From positions 85,001-149,000 of the forward strand of contig NZ_CP091430.1 in NCBI RefSeq assembly GCF_024734895.1: a stretch of DNA of 64,000 nucleotides. Reading direction: 5' to 3'. A program made the position numbers and the translations under genes. This stretch comes from Paenibacillus spongiae. GTDB lineage: Bacteria > Bacillota > Bacilli > Paenibacillales > Paenibacillaceae. The notes beneath the pieces are model-generated. The model saw only the letters and a program-made list of their open reading frames with translations, was not told the DNA's origin and did no database searches. Positions 1-12,357 of this stretch are shown piece by piece (within the stretch, counting starts at the first letter, position 1; every line of letters starts with the position of its first letter).

Positions 1-938
<938 letters not shown>

Positions 939-1046
939 CTACAAGCTTTCACGGAGTGAAAGACTGCTTCGGAAGCATATGCTTTAGATATAAGAGTTGC
1001 GCAAACTCGTATCCAGTTTTGAAGGTGTAACAAAACACCTGAAACG

Positions 1047-1163
1047 TTTGGTGGTAATGGCGAAGGGGAACCACGCGTACCCATCTCGAACACGACCGTT
1101 AAGCCCTTCAGCGCCGATGGTACTTGGACCGCAGGGTCCTGGAAGAGTAGGACGTCGCCAAGC
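1047..1163 (+). rRNA. rrf: 5S rRNA gene
   Basis: A 117-base segment from TTTGGTGG to the complementary CGCCAAGC end matches the Firmicute 5S rRNA layout, including the internal CAGCGCCGATGGTA block. It lies about 110 bases after the 23S end, as in a standard rrn operon, and is followed directly by a terminator. Confidence 0.95.
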
Positions 1164-1171
1164 ACGAGGAA

Positions 1172-1202
1172 CCGACCGCATTTGCGGTCGGCTTTTTGTT
1201 TT
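1172..1202 (+). terminator. rrn operon terminator
   Basis: CCGACCGCA pairs with TGCGGTCGG across a short loop and is followed by CTTTTTGTTTT. It directly follows the 5S gene. Confidence 0.9.
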
Positions 1203-1378
1203 ATCCTAAGCATAAATTCGTTCCCCCGGTATGACCCCTTCCAATAACTCCGTTTCCTATGGACCAATTTCATTCCATCCAGCTTTCCCCTTATATGGTG
1301 CTATCTCCTTCACAATTCGCATGACGGTTACGCTCATACTACTGTCAATGAATGCTGCGTACATGGGGGTGTTAATAC

Positions 1379-2650
1379 ATGCACAAATTTAGATCGTTAG
1401 GCAAAGCCATCCTAACAGGAGTTACGCTGCTCTCCATTGCCTTGGTCATGAATAGCTGCAGCTCCATCGAGCGGCGGTCAGAGGTGATTCTGCCGGAGTT
1501 GAAGGAACCGCCTCAAGTGAATCACAAGCCGGCTTCCATCTTGCAGCAGAAGCTGTCTATAAAAGCGAATACGGGCCGAAAACAAACCTTCGTGATCAAG
1601 CAGCGCAACGGCGAAGCCTTGCGTTCCCAGACCGCGCATCCCCCTCGCAAAGGAATACATACGCCGGTCAGAGGCATTTATGTATCGGGCTGGATTGCTG
1701 GCGATCGGAAACGTATGAGCCGCCTCATTCAGCTCGTTGACGAGACCGACCTGAACGCAATGGTCATCGATGTGAAAAATGATTATGGAAACTTAACCTA
1801 CCGCTCATCGCTGCCGGAAGTGAAGGCGATTCAGGCTGACCGGAATCCATTAATAGGCGATATCCGCTCGCTGTTGTCTACACTGCGAGCGAAGCAAATC
1901 TATACCATCGGCAGAGTCGTGGTTTTTAAGGATCCGTTGTATGCGCAGCGTCTCCCGAGTGGCGCGCTGCAGAAAAAAACAGGTGGTGTGTGGATAGACC
2001 GAAAAGGGAAGTCATGGGTCGATCCTTATGTCAGGTCCGTTCAAGAATACAACATGAAGATAGCGGAAGAAGCTGCGCGCCTGGGCTTTGATGAAATTCA
2101 ATTCGATTATGTCCGATTTCCCGATCACGGCCCTCGGCTTAACGAGGAAGTGCAATTCGGCCATGCTAATGGAGTGAGCAAAGCGGAGATCATTGGGGAC
2201 TTCCTGCGCCAAGCACGTTCGCGTGTTCATGCTGCAGGCGCGCTTGTTTCGGCGGATGTATTCGGCCTTGTGACATCTGCCAAGGATGACATGGGAATCG
2301 GCCAAAGTTGGCAGGCCATATCGAGCACGGTTGATTTTATATCCCCGATGACTTATCCATCCCACTATTCAAACGGCATGTATGGGATCAGTCAACCGGA
2401 CCTGCATCCGAGTAAAGTCATCCGTCAGGCCATGATCGATGCTAACCAGCGAAATGGTTACCTCCGTAAGAATGGCAAGCCTGCGGCGGAAATTCGACCC
2501 TGGCTGCAAAGCTTCACGGCGACATGGATCCATCCGCACCAGCACTATGGAATGAACGAAATTCGTCTGCAAATTCAAGCAGCCAAGGAGCAAGGTGTCA
2601 ATCAATTCCTGCTCTGGAGCTCGAATTGTAAGTATGATTATCATTCATAA
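1379..2650 (+). CDS. Putative exported glycoside hydrolase-like protein (DUF4015 type)
   Basis: The 423-residue product has an N-terminal hydrophobic segment (about residues 9-25) followed by Cys27 in MNSC, an imperfect lipobox, so it is probably a lipoprotein. From about residue 96 it resembles the DUF4015 putative glycosidase family: RGIYVSGW, then VIDVKNDYGN, a DEIQFDYVRFP block near residues 237-247, and an FLLW block near the C-terminus. The family has a predicted TIM-barrel fold; its substrate is not known to me. The start is supported by GGGGGTG about 8 bases upstream. It sits alone between the rrn terminator and guaB. Confidence 0.8.
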   Translation: MHKFRSLGKAILTGVTLLSIALVMNSCSSIERRSEVILPELKEPPQVNHKPASILQQKLSIKANTGRKQTFVIKQRNGEALRSQTAHPPRKGIHTPVRGIYVSGWIAGDRKRMSRLIQLVDETDLNAMVIDVKNDYGNLTYRSSLPEVKAIQADRNPLIGDIRSLLSTLRAKQIYTIGRVVVFKDPLYAQRLPSGALQKKTGGVWIDRKGKSWVDPYVRSVQEYNMKIAEEAARLGFDEIQFDYVRFPDHGPRLNEEVQFGHANGVSKAEIIGDFLRQARSRVHAAGALVSADVFGLVTSAKDDMGIGQSWQAISSTVDFISPMTYPSHYSNGMYGISQPDLHPSKVIRQAMIDANQRNGYLRKNGKPAAEIRPWLQSFTATWIHPHQHYGMNEIRLQIQAAKEQGVNQFLLWSSNCKYDYHS

Positions 2651-2680
2651 TTTTTACATGGAAGCTCGTCTGCAGTTATC

Positions 2681-2709
2681 TTGACAGCCCCTAACCCCTC
2701 TGCTAAGAT
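2681..2709 (+). promoter_or_regulatory. Sigma-A promoter of guaB
   Basis: TTGACA (2681-2686), a 17-base spacer and TAAGAT (2704-2709), about 90 bases upstream of the guaB start. Confidence 0.75.
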
Positions 2710-2776
2710 TGCTAATAATATACGCGAGAGACATCGATTTAGGGCGATTTTGGACAACCTGGTGTTGATTGAGTGA

Positions 2777-4255
<1,479 letters not shown>

Positions 4256-4272
4256 TTGACGTCATCATGTTG

Positions 4273-4326
4273 AAGACAAGCAGGGAGATGGTGATTAGCC
4301 GCCATTCCCAGAGCTTGTCTTTTTTC
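4273..4326 (+). terminator. guaB terminator
   Basis: AAGACAAGC (4273-4281) pairs with GCTTGTCTT (4313-4321), followed by a T run. The interior is long and can fold further. Confidence 0.75.
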
Positions 4327-4389
4327 ATATAGGTTTCGTGTGATACAATAAACGATAGATTATCCCATGGGAGAAAAGGAGAGAAGACG

Positions 4390-5703
4390 TTGAAACGGAA
4401 TCGAATACCGGTACGTCTGCTGCCGGTCATTTCCGCCATGCTTGCTGTATGGCTGCTCATGATGACAGTGGGTTCCACCGCTGTGCTGGCAGTAGGAGAT
4501 AATGACGCAACCAAAGGTGCAGCTGCCAATCCGCTCGGAATTGATGCGAAAGCTGCCATTCTAATCGATGCTGCCACCGGACAGGTGCTCTATGAAATGA
4601 ACGCGGATGAGGCACGCCCTCCGGCAAGTATGACGAAACTAATGACGGAATATATCGTTCTGGAAGAAATTAAGGCCGGGAGACAGAAGTGGGATACCGT
4701 TGTCACGGCTTCGAAGGCCGCTGCTTCCACCCCTCCCGACGGTTCGCAGATTTATTTGGCCGAAGGCGACCAACACCCTCTAAAGGACTTATACATTGCG
4801 ATGGCAGTCGGATCTGCGAATGATGCAACCATTGCGTTAGCCGACCATATTTCCGGGACCGAGGAAGCATTCGTTAAGAAAATGAATGAAACGGCACAAA
4901 AGCTTGGTTTGAAGACCGCTCACTTTACAAGCGCAACCGGTCTGTTGGATACGACGGTCATCTCGGCCAGAGATCTGGCGAAGTTCTCCAAAATTTTGCT
5001 TGAGCAGCATAAAGAGTTTTTGGACTACTCCAAGATTTCTACTTATAAATTCCGCGAAAGAGACTCCAAGCCGATGGTTAACTGGAACTGGATGCTGGAG
5101 GCCCACAAGACGAATCCGGAAACGCCGAGCTTGCGGTCATTCTCTTATCCGGGAGTCGACGGGATGAAGACAGGCTATATCAGCGCTGCAGGCTACTGTT
5201 TTACGGGTACGGCTATGCGCGGCGATACGCGCTTGATCTCTGTCGTGATGGGTGCCAAAACGAAGGAATCCCGTTTCCGCGAGACGGCCAAGCTGTTCGA
5301 TTACGGCTTCAACAATTTTGAGCGGAAGACCGTCATTGCATCGAAATCAGTGGTAGAAAACGCGAAGACGGTCAAAATAAAGAAGGGCGTTTCCACGGAA
5401 GTGCCGATTACGACGAAATCCGATATTACTTTCTTGGTGAAGAAATCCGTCGAGCCAAAGCTGGAGCAAACGAAGCTGGAACTGATGACGGAAGATCAGC
5501 TGGTCGCACCGATCGCGGTTGGTCAGAAGGTCGGGTCCGTAACGTACACTTACAAGGATCCGGATACGGGAAAAACGATCGATTCGACCGTTGAATTAAT
5601 CGCCTCCGAGGAAGTCGAGAAAGCCAGCTGGTGGCGCCTGATGTTCCGGGCAATCAAAGACTTTTTTGTCGGATTGTTCAATGGGATCGTGAATTTGTTC
5701 TAA
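4390..5703 (+). CDS. dacA: D-alanyl-D-alanine carboxypeptidase (PBP5 type)
   Basis: This class C penicillin-binding protein removes the terminal D-Ala from peptidoglycan stem peptides at the outer membrane face. The 437-residue product has a signal peptide (about residues 1-35), SxxK as S80-MT-K83, SxN as S142-AN, and KTG at 260-262. A PBP5 C-terminal beta domain follows, and the protein ends in an amphipathic helix (WWRLMFRAIKDFFVGLFNG) typical of membrane anchoring. The start is TTG after GGAGAAAAGGAGAG. A TGATACAAT extended -10 lies at 4341-4349. Its position after guaB matches B. subtilis. Confidence 0.96.
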   Translation: MKRNRIPVRLLPVISAMLAVWLLMMTVGSTAVLAVGDNDATKGAAANPLGIDAKAAILIDAATGQVLYEMNADEARPPASMTKLMTEYIVLEEIKAGRQKWDTVVTASKAAASTPPDGSQIYLAEGDQHPLKDLYIAMAVGSANDATIALADHISGTEEAFVKKMNETAQKLGLKTAHFTSATGLLDTTVISARDLAKFSKILLEQHKEFLDYSKISTYKFRERDSKPMVNWNWMLEAHKTNPETPSLRSFSYPGVDGMKTGYISAAGYCFTGTAMRGDTRLISVVMGAKTKESRFRETAKLFDYGFNNFERKTVIASKSVVENAKTVKIKKGVSTEVPITTKSDITFLVKKSVEPKLEQTKLELMTEDQLVAPIAVGQKVGSVTYTYKDPDTGKTIDSTVELIASEEVEKASWWRLMFRAIKDFFVGLFNGIVNLF

Positions 5704-5740
5704 CCTTCTTTAATACGACCAGATTAGTATGAAATGATGG

Positions 5741-5769
5741 TTGTCGATTCGGGCCGAATACTGTAAAAT
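5741..5769 (+). promoter_or_regulatory. Promoter of pdxST
   Basis: TTGTCG (5741-5746), a 17-base spacer and TAAAAT (5764-5769). Confidence 0.65.
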
Positions 5770-5836
5770 CAATGGTTAGAGCGTGTTCGGAAGCGTGAAT
5801 AATAAGCAAAACTTACAGTACAGGAGGCTCTCTAGA

Positions 5837-6718
5837 ATGGAAACAGGAACTTCTCGCGTTAAACGCGGTATGGCAGAAATGCAAAAAGGCGGCGTCATCA
5901 TGGACGTCATGAACGCTGAACAAGCGAAAGTTGCGGAAGCAGCAGGCGCAACGGCGGTTATGGCTCTTGAGCGCGTGCCATCCGATATTCGTGCCGCTGG
6001 CGGCGTAGCCCGTATGGCTGACCCGACTGTGCTGGAAGAAGTCATGAAGGTTGTATCGATTCCGGTCATGGCCAAAGCTCGTATCGGACACTTTGTCGAA
6101 GCGAAGGTCCTTGAAGCGCTGGGTGCCGACTACATTGACGAGAGTGAAGTGCTGACGCCTGCCGATGAAGTGTTCCACATCGATAAGCGCGATTTCACGG
6201 TACCGTTCGTCTGCGGAGCGAAAGACCTTGGCGAAGCGCTGCGCCGTATTCAAGAAGGTGCGTCGATGATGCGTACGAAGGGCGAGCCGGGAACAGGCAA
6301 TATCGTGGAGGCTGTTCGCCACATGCGTCTCATTATGGGCCAGCTCCGCAAAGTACAAGGCATGTCGAAGGACGAGCTGTATCACGAAGCGAAGAATCTT
6401 GGCGTGAACTACGATCTGCTGCTCGGCGTTCATGAGACGGGCAAATTGCCGGTCGTGAATTTCGCTGCAGGCGGCGTAGCAACACCATCCGATGCGGCAC
6501 TGATGATGCACCTTGGCGCGGACGGCGTATTCGTTGGCTCCGGTATCTTCAAGTCCGACAATCCGGAGAAATTCGCCCGTGCTATTGTCGAAGCGACAAC
6601 ACATTACCAAGATTATAAGCTGATCGCGGAAGTGTCCAAGAATCTTGGCACGCCGATGAAAGGCATTGAAATTTCCAAGCTTGATCCATCCCAACGGATG
6701 CAGGATCGCGGCTGGTAA
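5837..6718 (+). CDS. pdxS: Pyridoxal 5'-phosphate synthase lyase subunit
   Basis: PdxS makes PLP from ribose 5-phosphate, glyceraldehyde 3-phosphate and the ammonia supplied by PdxT. The 293-residue protein matches the family from its first residues ([16 protein letters not shown]). It keeps Asp23 and the Schiff-base lysine in MAKARIGH (Lys80), and the second lysine in the TKGEPGTGN loop. The frame is open 18 codons further upstream, but ATG 5837 is preceded by AGGAGG (5822-5827) and gives the usual N-terminus. pdxT follows after 4 bases. Confidence 0.98.
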   Translation: METGTSRVKRGMAEMQKGGVIMDVMNAEQAKVAEAAGATAVMALERVPSDIRAAGGVARMADPTVLEEVMKVVSIPVMAKARIGHFVEAKVLEALGADYIDESEVLTPADEVFHIDKRDFTVPFVCGAKDLGEALRRIQEGASMMRTKGEPGTGNIVEAVRHMRLIMGQLRKVQGMSKDELYHEAKNLGVNYDLLLGVHETGKLPVVNFAAGGVATPSDAALMMHLGADGVFVGSGIFKSDNPEKFARAIVEATTHYQDYKLIAEVSKNLGTPMKGIEISKLDPSQRMQDRGW

Positions 6719-6722
6719 GCCG

Positions 6723-7313
6723 ATGAGGAAGATCGGCGTATTAGCGCTTCAGGGCGCTGTTGCAGAACATATGCGCAGTATTGCGGCTGCCGGCGGGGAG
6801 CCGGTAGCCGTTAAGCTTACGGAACAGTTGGATGAGCTGGATGGATTGATCATTCCAGGCGGCGAGAGCACGACGATCGGGAAGCTGATGCGCAAGTATG
6901 GCTTCATGGAGGCGATCCGCGAATTCTCGGCGCAGGGCAAGCCGTTGTTCGGGACTTGCGCAGGGCTGATCGTGCTGGCGAAGCGCATCGAGGGTCAGGA
7001 AGAAGCGCATCTCGAGCTTATGGACATCACGGTTGCGCGCAATGCGTTCGGCCGTCAGCGCGAGAGCTTCGAGACGGATCTCCCCGTTAAAGGGATCGAA
7101 GATCCGATTCGTGCGGTCTTCATCCGCGCTCCGCTCATCAAAGAGGTATCGCCGGAGGTGGATGTGCTCTCGGTGTATAACGGCGAGATCGTTACGGCAC
7201 GCCAGGGCCATCTGCTCGTATCCTCCTACCATCCGGAATTGACCGATGACTACCGGCTCCATGCTTATTTTCTAAACATGGCTGAAGAGGCGGCGAATCG
7301 GAAAAAGGCATAA
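6723..7313 (+). CDS. pdxT: Pyridoxal 5'-phosphate synthase glutaminase subunit
   Basis: PdxT hydrolyses glutamine and channels ammonia to PdxS in the 12+12 synthase complex. The 196-residue class I amidotransferase shows PGGEST (45-50), the nucleophile Cys79 in FGTCAGL, and the His171/Glu173 pair in YHPE. The start at 6723 gives the family N-terminus MRKIGVLALQG. It lies 4 bases after the pdxS stop, so translation is probably coupled. Its stop codon is part of the terminator stem. Confidence 0.97.
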   Translation: MRKIGVLALQGAVAEHMRSIAAAGGEPVAVKLTEQLDELDGLIIPGGESTTIGKLMRKYGFMEAIREFSAQGKPLFGTCAGLIVLAKRIEGQEEAHLELMDITVARNAFGRQRESFETDLPVKGIEDPIRAVFIRAPLIKEVSPEVDVLSVYNGEIVTARQGHLLVSSYHPELTDDYRLHAYFLNMAEEAANRKKA

Positions 7314-7337
7314 GACTGCGTTGTACGCAGTCTTTTT
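7312..7337 (+). terminator. pdxST terminator overlapping the pdxT stop codon
   Basis: AAGACTGCG (7312-7320) pairs with CGCAGTCTT (7326-7334) across a 5-base loop and is followed by TTT. The stem begins inside the TAA stop codon. Confidence 0.9.
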
Positions 7338-7369
7338 GCCGTATTAGGTCATGAAGTCTATCGCATTAA

Positions 7370-8671
<1,302 letters not shown>

Positions 8672-8699
8672 TCGCCGCTGTAAAGTGAACGTAAACCAA

Positions 8700-8741
8700 C
8701 CACAGGTCAAAATATAGTTGCATGAATGTTTTGACCTGTGG
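8700..8741. repeat. Perfect 13-bp inverted repeat between serS and tRNA-Ser
   Basis: CCACAGGTCAAAA (8700-8712) and TTTTGACCTGTGG (8729-8741) are perfect complements around a 16-base loop. It could be the serS transcription end, although no T run follows, or an operator, since it overlaps the tRNA promoter. Confidence 0.85.
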
Positions 8742-8747
8742 TACAAT
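8718..8747 (+). promoter_or_regulatory. Probable tRNA-Ser promoter
   Basis: TTGCAT (8718-8723), an 18-base spacer and TACAAT (8742-8747). The -35 box lies in the loop of the inverted repeat and the -10 directly follows its right arm. Confidence 0.6.
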
Positions 8748-8795
8748 ATTTCTTGTCCCCTTGTTAGAGGTCCGGACACGAAACCGAATATACAT

Positions 8796-8884
8796 GGAGA
8801 GGTACCGAAGCGGTCATAACGGGGCGGTCTTGAAAACCGTTAGGGTGCAAGCCCACGTGGGTTCGAATCCCACCCTCTCCGCCA
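8796..8884 (+). tRNA. tRNA-Ser(UGA)
   Basis: An 89-base gene including encoded CCA. The acceptor GGAGAGG pairs with CCTCTCC, the anticodon loop is CTTGAAA with anticodon TGA, and there is a long class II variable arm. The T loop is GGTTCGAATCC. It lies next to serS, as in B. subtilis. Confidence 0.97.
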
Positions 8885-8900
8885 TAATTTATAACCGACA

Positions 8901-8927
8901 GCCTGCATGCCATATGCAGGCTTTTTT
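8901..8927 (+). terminator. tRNA-Ser terminator
   Basis: GCCTGCAT (8901-8908) pairs with ATGCAGGC (8914-8921), followed by six T. Confidence 0.9.
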
Positions 8928-9005
8928 ATTTTGTGCTTTCACCGTCCCCCAAGTACATAAAATAGCGCCGGAAGCCGCATATTATCGGCATGGAGGTGGT
9001 AAGCG

Positions 9006-9353
9006 ATGAACAAACAGGATGGATTGCGTATCGGCCAACAGCAGCTAGCCGAAGCTTGGCAGCGGACGCTGCCGGATACGATTAATGAAACGGATAGCGC
9101 AATCGTCAAGCCGGATGAAGCGAATGAACAAGCACTTCGAATCACTATAGAGGCTGCTGGCCATCAGATGTATAGCTTTGATTTCCGAGTGGAATATGTG
9201 GACAGCCGCGAGGTGCGGGTGGAACTGGTCGACGTGGAGAGAGACGGCCGCTCCGTTGATGAGCGAACCGAAATTATTCAACAATTAATTCAAGACTATA
9301 CACGGCATATCCATGAATGCGCACAGACGCTCCACGCGGTTACGAAAACATAG
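9006..9353 (+). CDS. Conserved hypothetical protein
   Basis: I do not recognise this 115-residue soluble, acidic protein. It has no signal peptide or membrane segment. The middle (about residues 45-80) alternates hydrophobic and charged residues as beta strands would, and the C-terminal 30 residues look helical. The start is well supported by GGAGGTGG about 7 bases upstream. The next small gene begins 16 bases later, so the two and sspP may form a short operon. Confidence 0.7.
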   Translation: MNKQDGLRIGQQQLAEAWQRTLPDTINETDSAIVKPDEANEQALRITIEAAGHQMYSFDFRVEYVDSREVRVELVDVERDGRSVDERTEIIQQLIQDYTRHIHECAQTLHAVTKT

Positions 9354-9368
9354 GAGACCGGTTTGTGA

Positions 9369-9569
9369 ATGGAAAGGACGGTTAGAACCAATATGACGAA
9401 GCCAAAAGGTGCTATTGATAAAAATTTAAGCAATGTGATCAAAGAACTGGAGGAAAATCCGGTGAACAGCCATCAAGCGCAGCAATTTCAGCAGGATTCG
9501 AACGATCGCCGTCATCAGGACATGCTTAACCATGATGAACCGACCGATTTGTCGCATCCGCGCAGCTAA
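9369..9569 (+). CDS. Small hydrophilic hypothetical protein
   Basis: The 66-residue product is rich in Asn, Gln, His and Asp, with no hydrophobic core, and is probably unstructured. GGAG lies 12 bases before ATG 9369. An in-frame ATG at 9393 (MTKPKG, 58 residues) is an equally possible start. It lies directly upstream of sspP with 15 bases between them, which suggests a spore-related role by context only. Confidence 0.55.
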   Translation: MERTVRTNMTKPKGAIDKNLSNVIKELEENPVNSHQAQQFQQDSNDRRHQDMLNHDEPTDLSHPRS

Positions 9570-9584
9570 AAGGGAGGATTCCGT

Positions 9585-9731
9585 ATGAGTAAACCAAGAG
9601 CCGTTCCCGTACCGGACGGAGAGAACCACGAAGCAGGTAAGAAGACCCATGCAGGTCCGCAGGAGCCGCTATCGGGCTCCAAGAAAGTAAAGAATCAGAA
9701 CCATACCCGTCATAATAACGGTGAGGGATAA
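9585..9731 (+). CDS. sspP: Small acid-soluble spore protein P
   Basis: This 48-residue gene is short and easily missed. The C-terminal half contains QEPLSGSKKVKNQNHTR, which matches SspP of B. subtilis closely, and the length is the same. SspP is a minor spore-core protein made late in sporulation in the forespore. The start has a clear AGGGAGG site 7 bases upstream. The gene ends with TAA at 9729-9731 and a large terminator hairpin follows. Confidence 0.88.
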   Translation: MSKPRAVPVPDGENHEAGKKTHAGPQEPLSGSKKVKNQNHTRHNNGEG

Positions 9732-9764
9732 TAGCCGAGTTATGACAAGATAAAGCACGAAGAC

Positions 9765-9819
9765 AAAGGGATTCCTTACATTCCAAATTATGTTTTGGAA
9801 ATGAAAGGACTCCTTTTTT
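9765..9819 (+). terminator. Long imperfect terminator hairpin after sspP
   Basis: AAAGGGATTCCTTACATTCCAAA pairs, with one bulge and two mismatches, with the segment ending in GGACTCCTTT, followed by a T run at 9814-9819. Confidence 0.7.
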
Positions 9820-9909
9820 CATGCTTTAACAAATCTTAAGCTTCAAATTTCCCTATTCATCGTATAAAATGTATAGATGTTATGAAAATAAGGAAGGGGA
9901 TTTACAGAA

Positions 9910-10983
9910 ATGAAAGTATGGAAAGCCGGACTTGTTGTGGTACTCGCAGCAATTCTGACCGTTGTTACAGCTTGCAGCTCGGGGAAACCGCCGAAAGAGG
10001 CTGTCGTATCGGCAATGTCGAAAATGAGCGAATTAAAATCGTATACGGTTGAGGGGTCATTTGGATTTGACGATGTCGTCATTCCGGAAGGTATTGCAGG
10101 CGATTCTGCAGAAGCAGCCGGCGTAGCGGCAGTTGCAAATATGTTGAAGGGCTCTACGGTCAAGATCAAAGGTACGTATCAAGCCGAACCGATGCGTACG
10201 GACATGACAATGGACCTGGTCATGGGTGCCGATGGTTCGAGCTTCAATCTATCTATTCCGATGATTGTGACGCAAGATAAGATGTGGGTGAAGATTCCGT
10301 CGATTCCGGGCGTTCCATTGCCAGAAGAGATCTCCGGCAAATTCATCGAGCTCGATATGAAGAAGCTTGCCGAGCAAGCCGGTCAAGACGCCGCGCTGCC
10401 GGATGTGGCTGTGACGCAGAAGATGGGTCAAGATATGGCTAAGGTTCTGCTCGACAACTTCGATGAGAAGACATATTTCAGCGAGCCAAAGGCGGAAGAG
10501 GTTAAAGACTTCCCGGCTGATCTGAAGCAAGATCAGATCGTCCGTTTTGCGGTTACGCAGCAAAACTTCGACCAAGCCATCACGACAATCGTCGACAAAG
10601 TAGCTCCGCAAATTCTCGATCTGTTGATGAAGAACGAAGAGTACTTGAAAGCTCTGCAATTGACAAAGGCTGATCTGGAAGAAGCGAAGAAGCAGCTGGA
10701 TTCGACAGCGGACAGCGAGATCAAGAAGGGTATTGAAGAAATCAAGAAGAGCCTGAAGGTGAACGAGCTTAGCCTGACAGGGGCGATTAAGGACGATTAC
10801 CTGACTTATCAAGACGTCCGCGCCAACCTTGAAATGACGGAAGAAGCACAAACGATGAAATTTGCTATGCATCTGTTGATGAAATATGATAACTTGAACA
10901 AAGACGTGAAGTTCGAGAACGAGCTTCCGAAAGACGCCGTTTCATTCGAAGAGCTGATGACGATGTTCGGCGGCGAACTGTAA
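9910..10983 (+). CDS. Lipoprotein of unknown function
   Basis: The 357-residue product has a lipoprotein signal peptide with lipobox VTAC and Cys22. The mature part looks like a mixed beta/alpha outer-face protein of the DUF6612/LolA-LppX-like type: an N-terminal SYTVEGSF strand pattern, a helical, lysine/glutamate-rich stretch (about residues 235-285) that may form a coiled coil, and a final beta region. The family assignment is a loose resemblance. An AAGGAAGGGG site precedes the start. It is monocistronic, with a clear terminator. Confidence 0.75.
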   Translation: MKVWKAGLVVVLAAILTVVTACSSGKPPKEAVVSAMSKMSELKSYTVEGSFGFDDVVIPEGIAGDSAEAAGVAAVANMLKGSTVKIKGTYQAEPMRTDMTMDLVMGADGSSFNLSIPMIVTQDKMWVKIPSIPGVPLPEEISGKFIELDMKKLAEQAGQDAALPDVAVTQKMGQDMAKVLLDNFDEKTYFSEPKAEEVKDFPADLKQDQIVRFAVTQQNFDQAITTIVDKVAPQILDLLMKNEEYLKALQLTKADLEEAKKQLDSTADSEIKKGIEEIKKSLKVNELSLTGAIKDDYLTYQDVRANLEMTEEAQTMKFAMHLLMKYDNLNKDVKFENELPKDAVSFEELMTMFGGEL

Positions 10984-11034
10984 GATTCTTGCCATTATTG
11001 TGGATTTCATGAATCCTACGAATTCATATCCAAG

Positions 11035-11067
11035 AAGAGCGCTCTCCTGCGGGAGGGCGCTCTTTCT
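11035..11067 (+). terminator. Terminator after the lipoprotein gene
   Basis: AAGAGCGC (11035-11042) pairs with GCGCTCTT (11057-11064), with CTCC/GGAG pairing inside, followed by TCT. Confidence 0.85.
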
Positions 11068-11156
11068 GTATGTTTGTTGAAAAGGTGGAAAGGAGTCTAA
11101 CCGGGTAGAGATAGCATAGCTATCCGGCAATCATTCTGATCGGAAGGCCCGGTCAG

Positions 11157-12152
11157 TCAATGCTTGGTCTTGCGCGGGGCTGCAGTTCCGCCTTCAAATC
11201 GCTCGAACTTCGTAAAGAGACAAGAGTTGCCATAAGGGACACGGGTATGGATGATATCGATAAGCAGGGAGACGGTCTTCGCCGTTTCCGCCGTGGAAGC
11301 ATATAACGTCGTTAGCTGAGGAACGCTTACTCTTGCGAGCTCGTTCAAGCCGGAGCCGATCAGGCTGATGCTCTGAGGAACAGCCGTGCCGGTCTCCTTC
11401 AGCCGCTGCAGGACGCCGAACTGGATGACCGTATTGGCACAGAAGGCAGCCGTATAGTCGACCTGCAGAATCTCGGCCCTTTTGCAAAGCTCATAACCGT
11501 TCTCTTCGTTGCTGATCTGGATGAGCGATTTATCAACCGGCAAACCATTATCCTCCAGTGCCTGGCAGTAGCCTTCCATGCCCAGGCGATGCGTGTAATA
11601 GTCCAAGCTTCCCATGAATAACGCGATACGCGTGTGGCCGATAGAAATTAAATAGCTCGTTGCGTCATAGGCCAGCCTTCGATCATCGTTGGCGGCGAAA
11701 TTCACGTTGTCGATGATGTCGGGCAAGGGAAGGCCCTCTATGATATAGGGTGCCTGCGATTGACGAAACATGTCGATGAGCGTCTTGTCCACATCGCCCG
11801 AAACGATGAAGCCTTCGATCTCCTGATTGTCCAGCAGCCGCTGCAGTTTATTGAGCGAGTCTTCCGCAGACGTAATGTTCATAAAGACAAGCCCGTAGTT
11901 CAGCTGGCTTGCCTCCTCCTCCATAACTTTCAAATTCCCCATATAACGCGGGTCATTAGATTCGCGATTATATAACACATAACACAGCTTGGGGCTAACC
12001 TCAACATCGCGGTAACCGAGCTCTTTGGCCGCCTGCAGGATTCGGGTTCTCGTCTCGGCGGAGATCGTGCTGCTCGGCGTGTTATTTAATACGAGAGATA
12101 CGGCCGTGCGCGAAATGCCAAGATATTCTGCAATTTCTTTCTTCGTAACCAT
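11157..12152 (-). CDS. LacI-family transcriptional regulator
   Basis: The 331-residue protein has a canonical LacI N-terminus: VTKKEIAEYLGISRTAVSLVLNN forms the helix-turn-helix (about 2-24), followed by the hinge helix near RILQAAKELGY. A periplasmic-binding-protein-like ligand domain follows. The start at 12152 is chosen over an upstream ATG 11 codons earlier because GAAGGAG lies 9 bases before it and it gives the family N-terminus. It is transcribed divergently from the sugar operon, and one operator copy overlaps its own transcription start. It is probably an autoregulated repressor of that operon. Confidence 0.93.
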   Translation of the reverse strand: MVTKKEIAEYLGISRTAVSLVLNNTPSSTISAETRTRILQAAKELGYRDVEVSPKLCYVLYNRESNDPRYMGNLKVMEEEASQLNYGLVFMNITSAEDSLNKLQRLLDNQEIEGFIVSGDVDKTLIDMFRQSQAPYIIEGLPLPDIIDNVNFAANDDRRLAYDATSYLISIGHTRIALFMGSLDYYTHRLGMEGYCQALEDNGLPVDKSLIQISNEENGYELCKRAEILQVDYTAAFCANTVIQFGVLQRLKETGTAVPQSISLIGSGLNELARVSVPQLTTLYASTAETAKTVSLLIDIIHTRVPYGNSCLFTKFERFEGGTAAPRKTKH

Positions 12153-12190
12153 CGGGTGGGCTCCTTCATAAATCCATTTAGACAAATGAG

Positions 12191-12204
12191 ATAACGATAG
12201 TTAT
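12191..12204. promoter_or_regulatory. Operator copy 1 (LacI-type regulator, own gene)
   Basis: ATAACGATAGTTAT, followed by ATTCT. It lies directly downstream of the -10 box of the repressor promoter, where a bound repressor would block its own gene. Confidence 0.65.
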
Positions 12205-12233
12205 ATTCTAAGAGTTGAGGGAGAGATCGTCAA
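12205..12233 (-). promoter_or_regulatory. Promoter of the LacI-family regulator gene
   Basis: On the minus strand: TTGACG (12233-12228), a 17-base spacer and TAGAAT (12210-12205). Confidence 0.7.
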
Positions 12234-12357
12234 TCCATAAAGTGGAATGAACCGGGGTTGAATACAGAAAAAGGGGATGAACACGCGGTTTCTCTCCCTC
12301 TTTTTCACACAGATCTGCTTCTTGGCTCATAACAAAACGCAATTATGGAAAAAATTG

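Noticed and set aside
5813-6694. Long minus-strand frame opposite pdxS (293 codons)
   Set aside because: Shadow of a highly conserved GC-biased gene; no ribosome-binding site and no recognisable protein motif.
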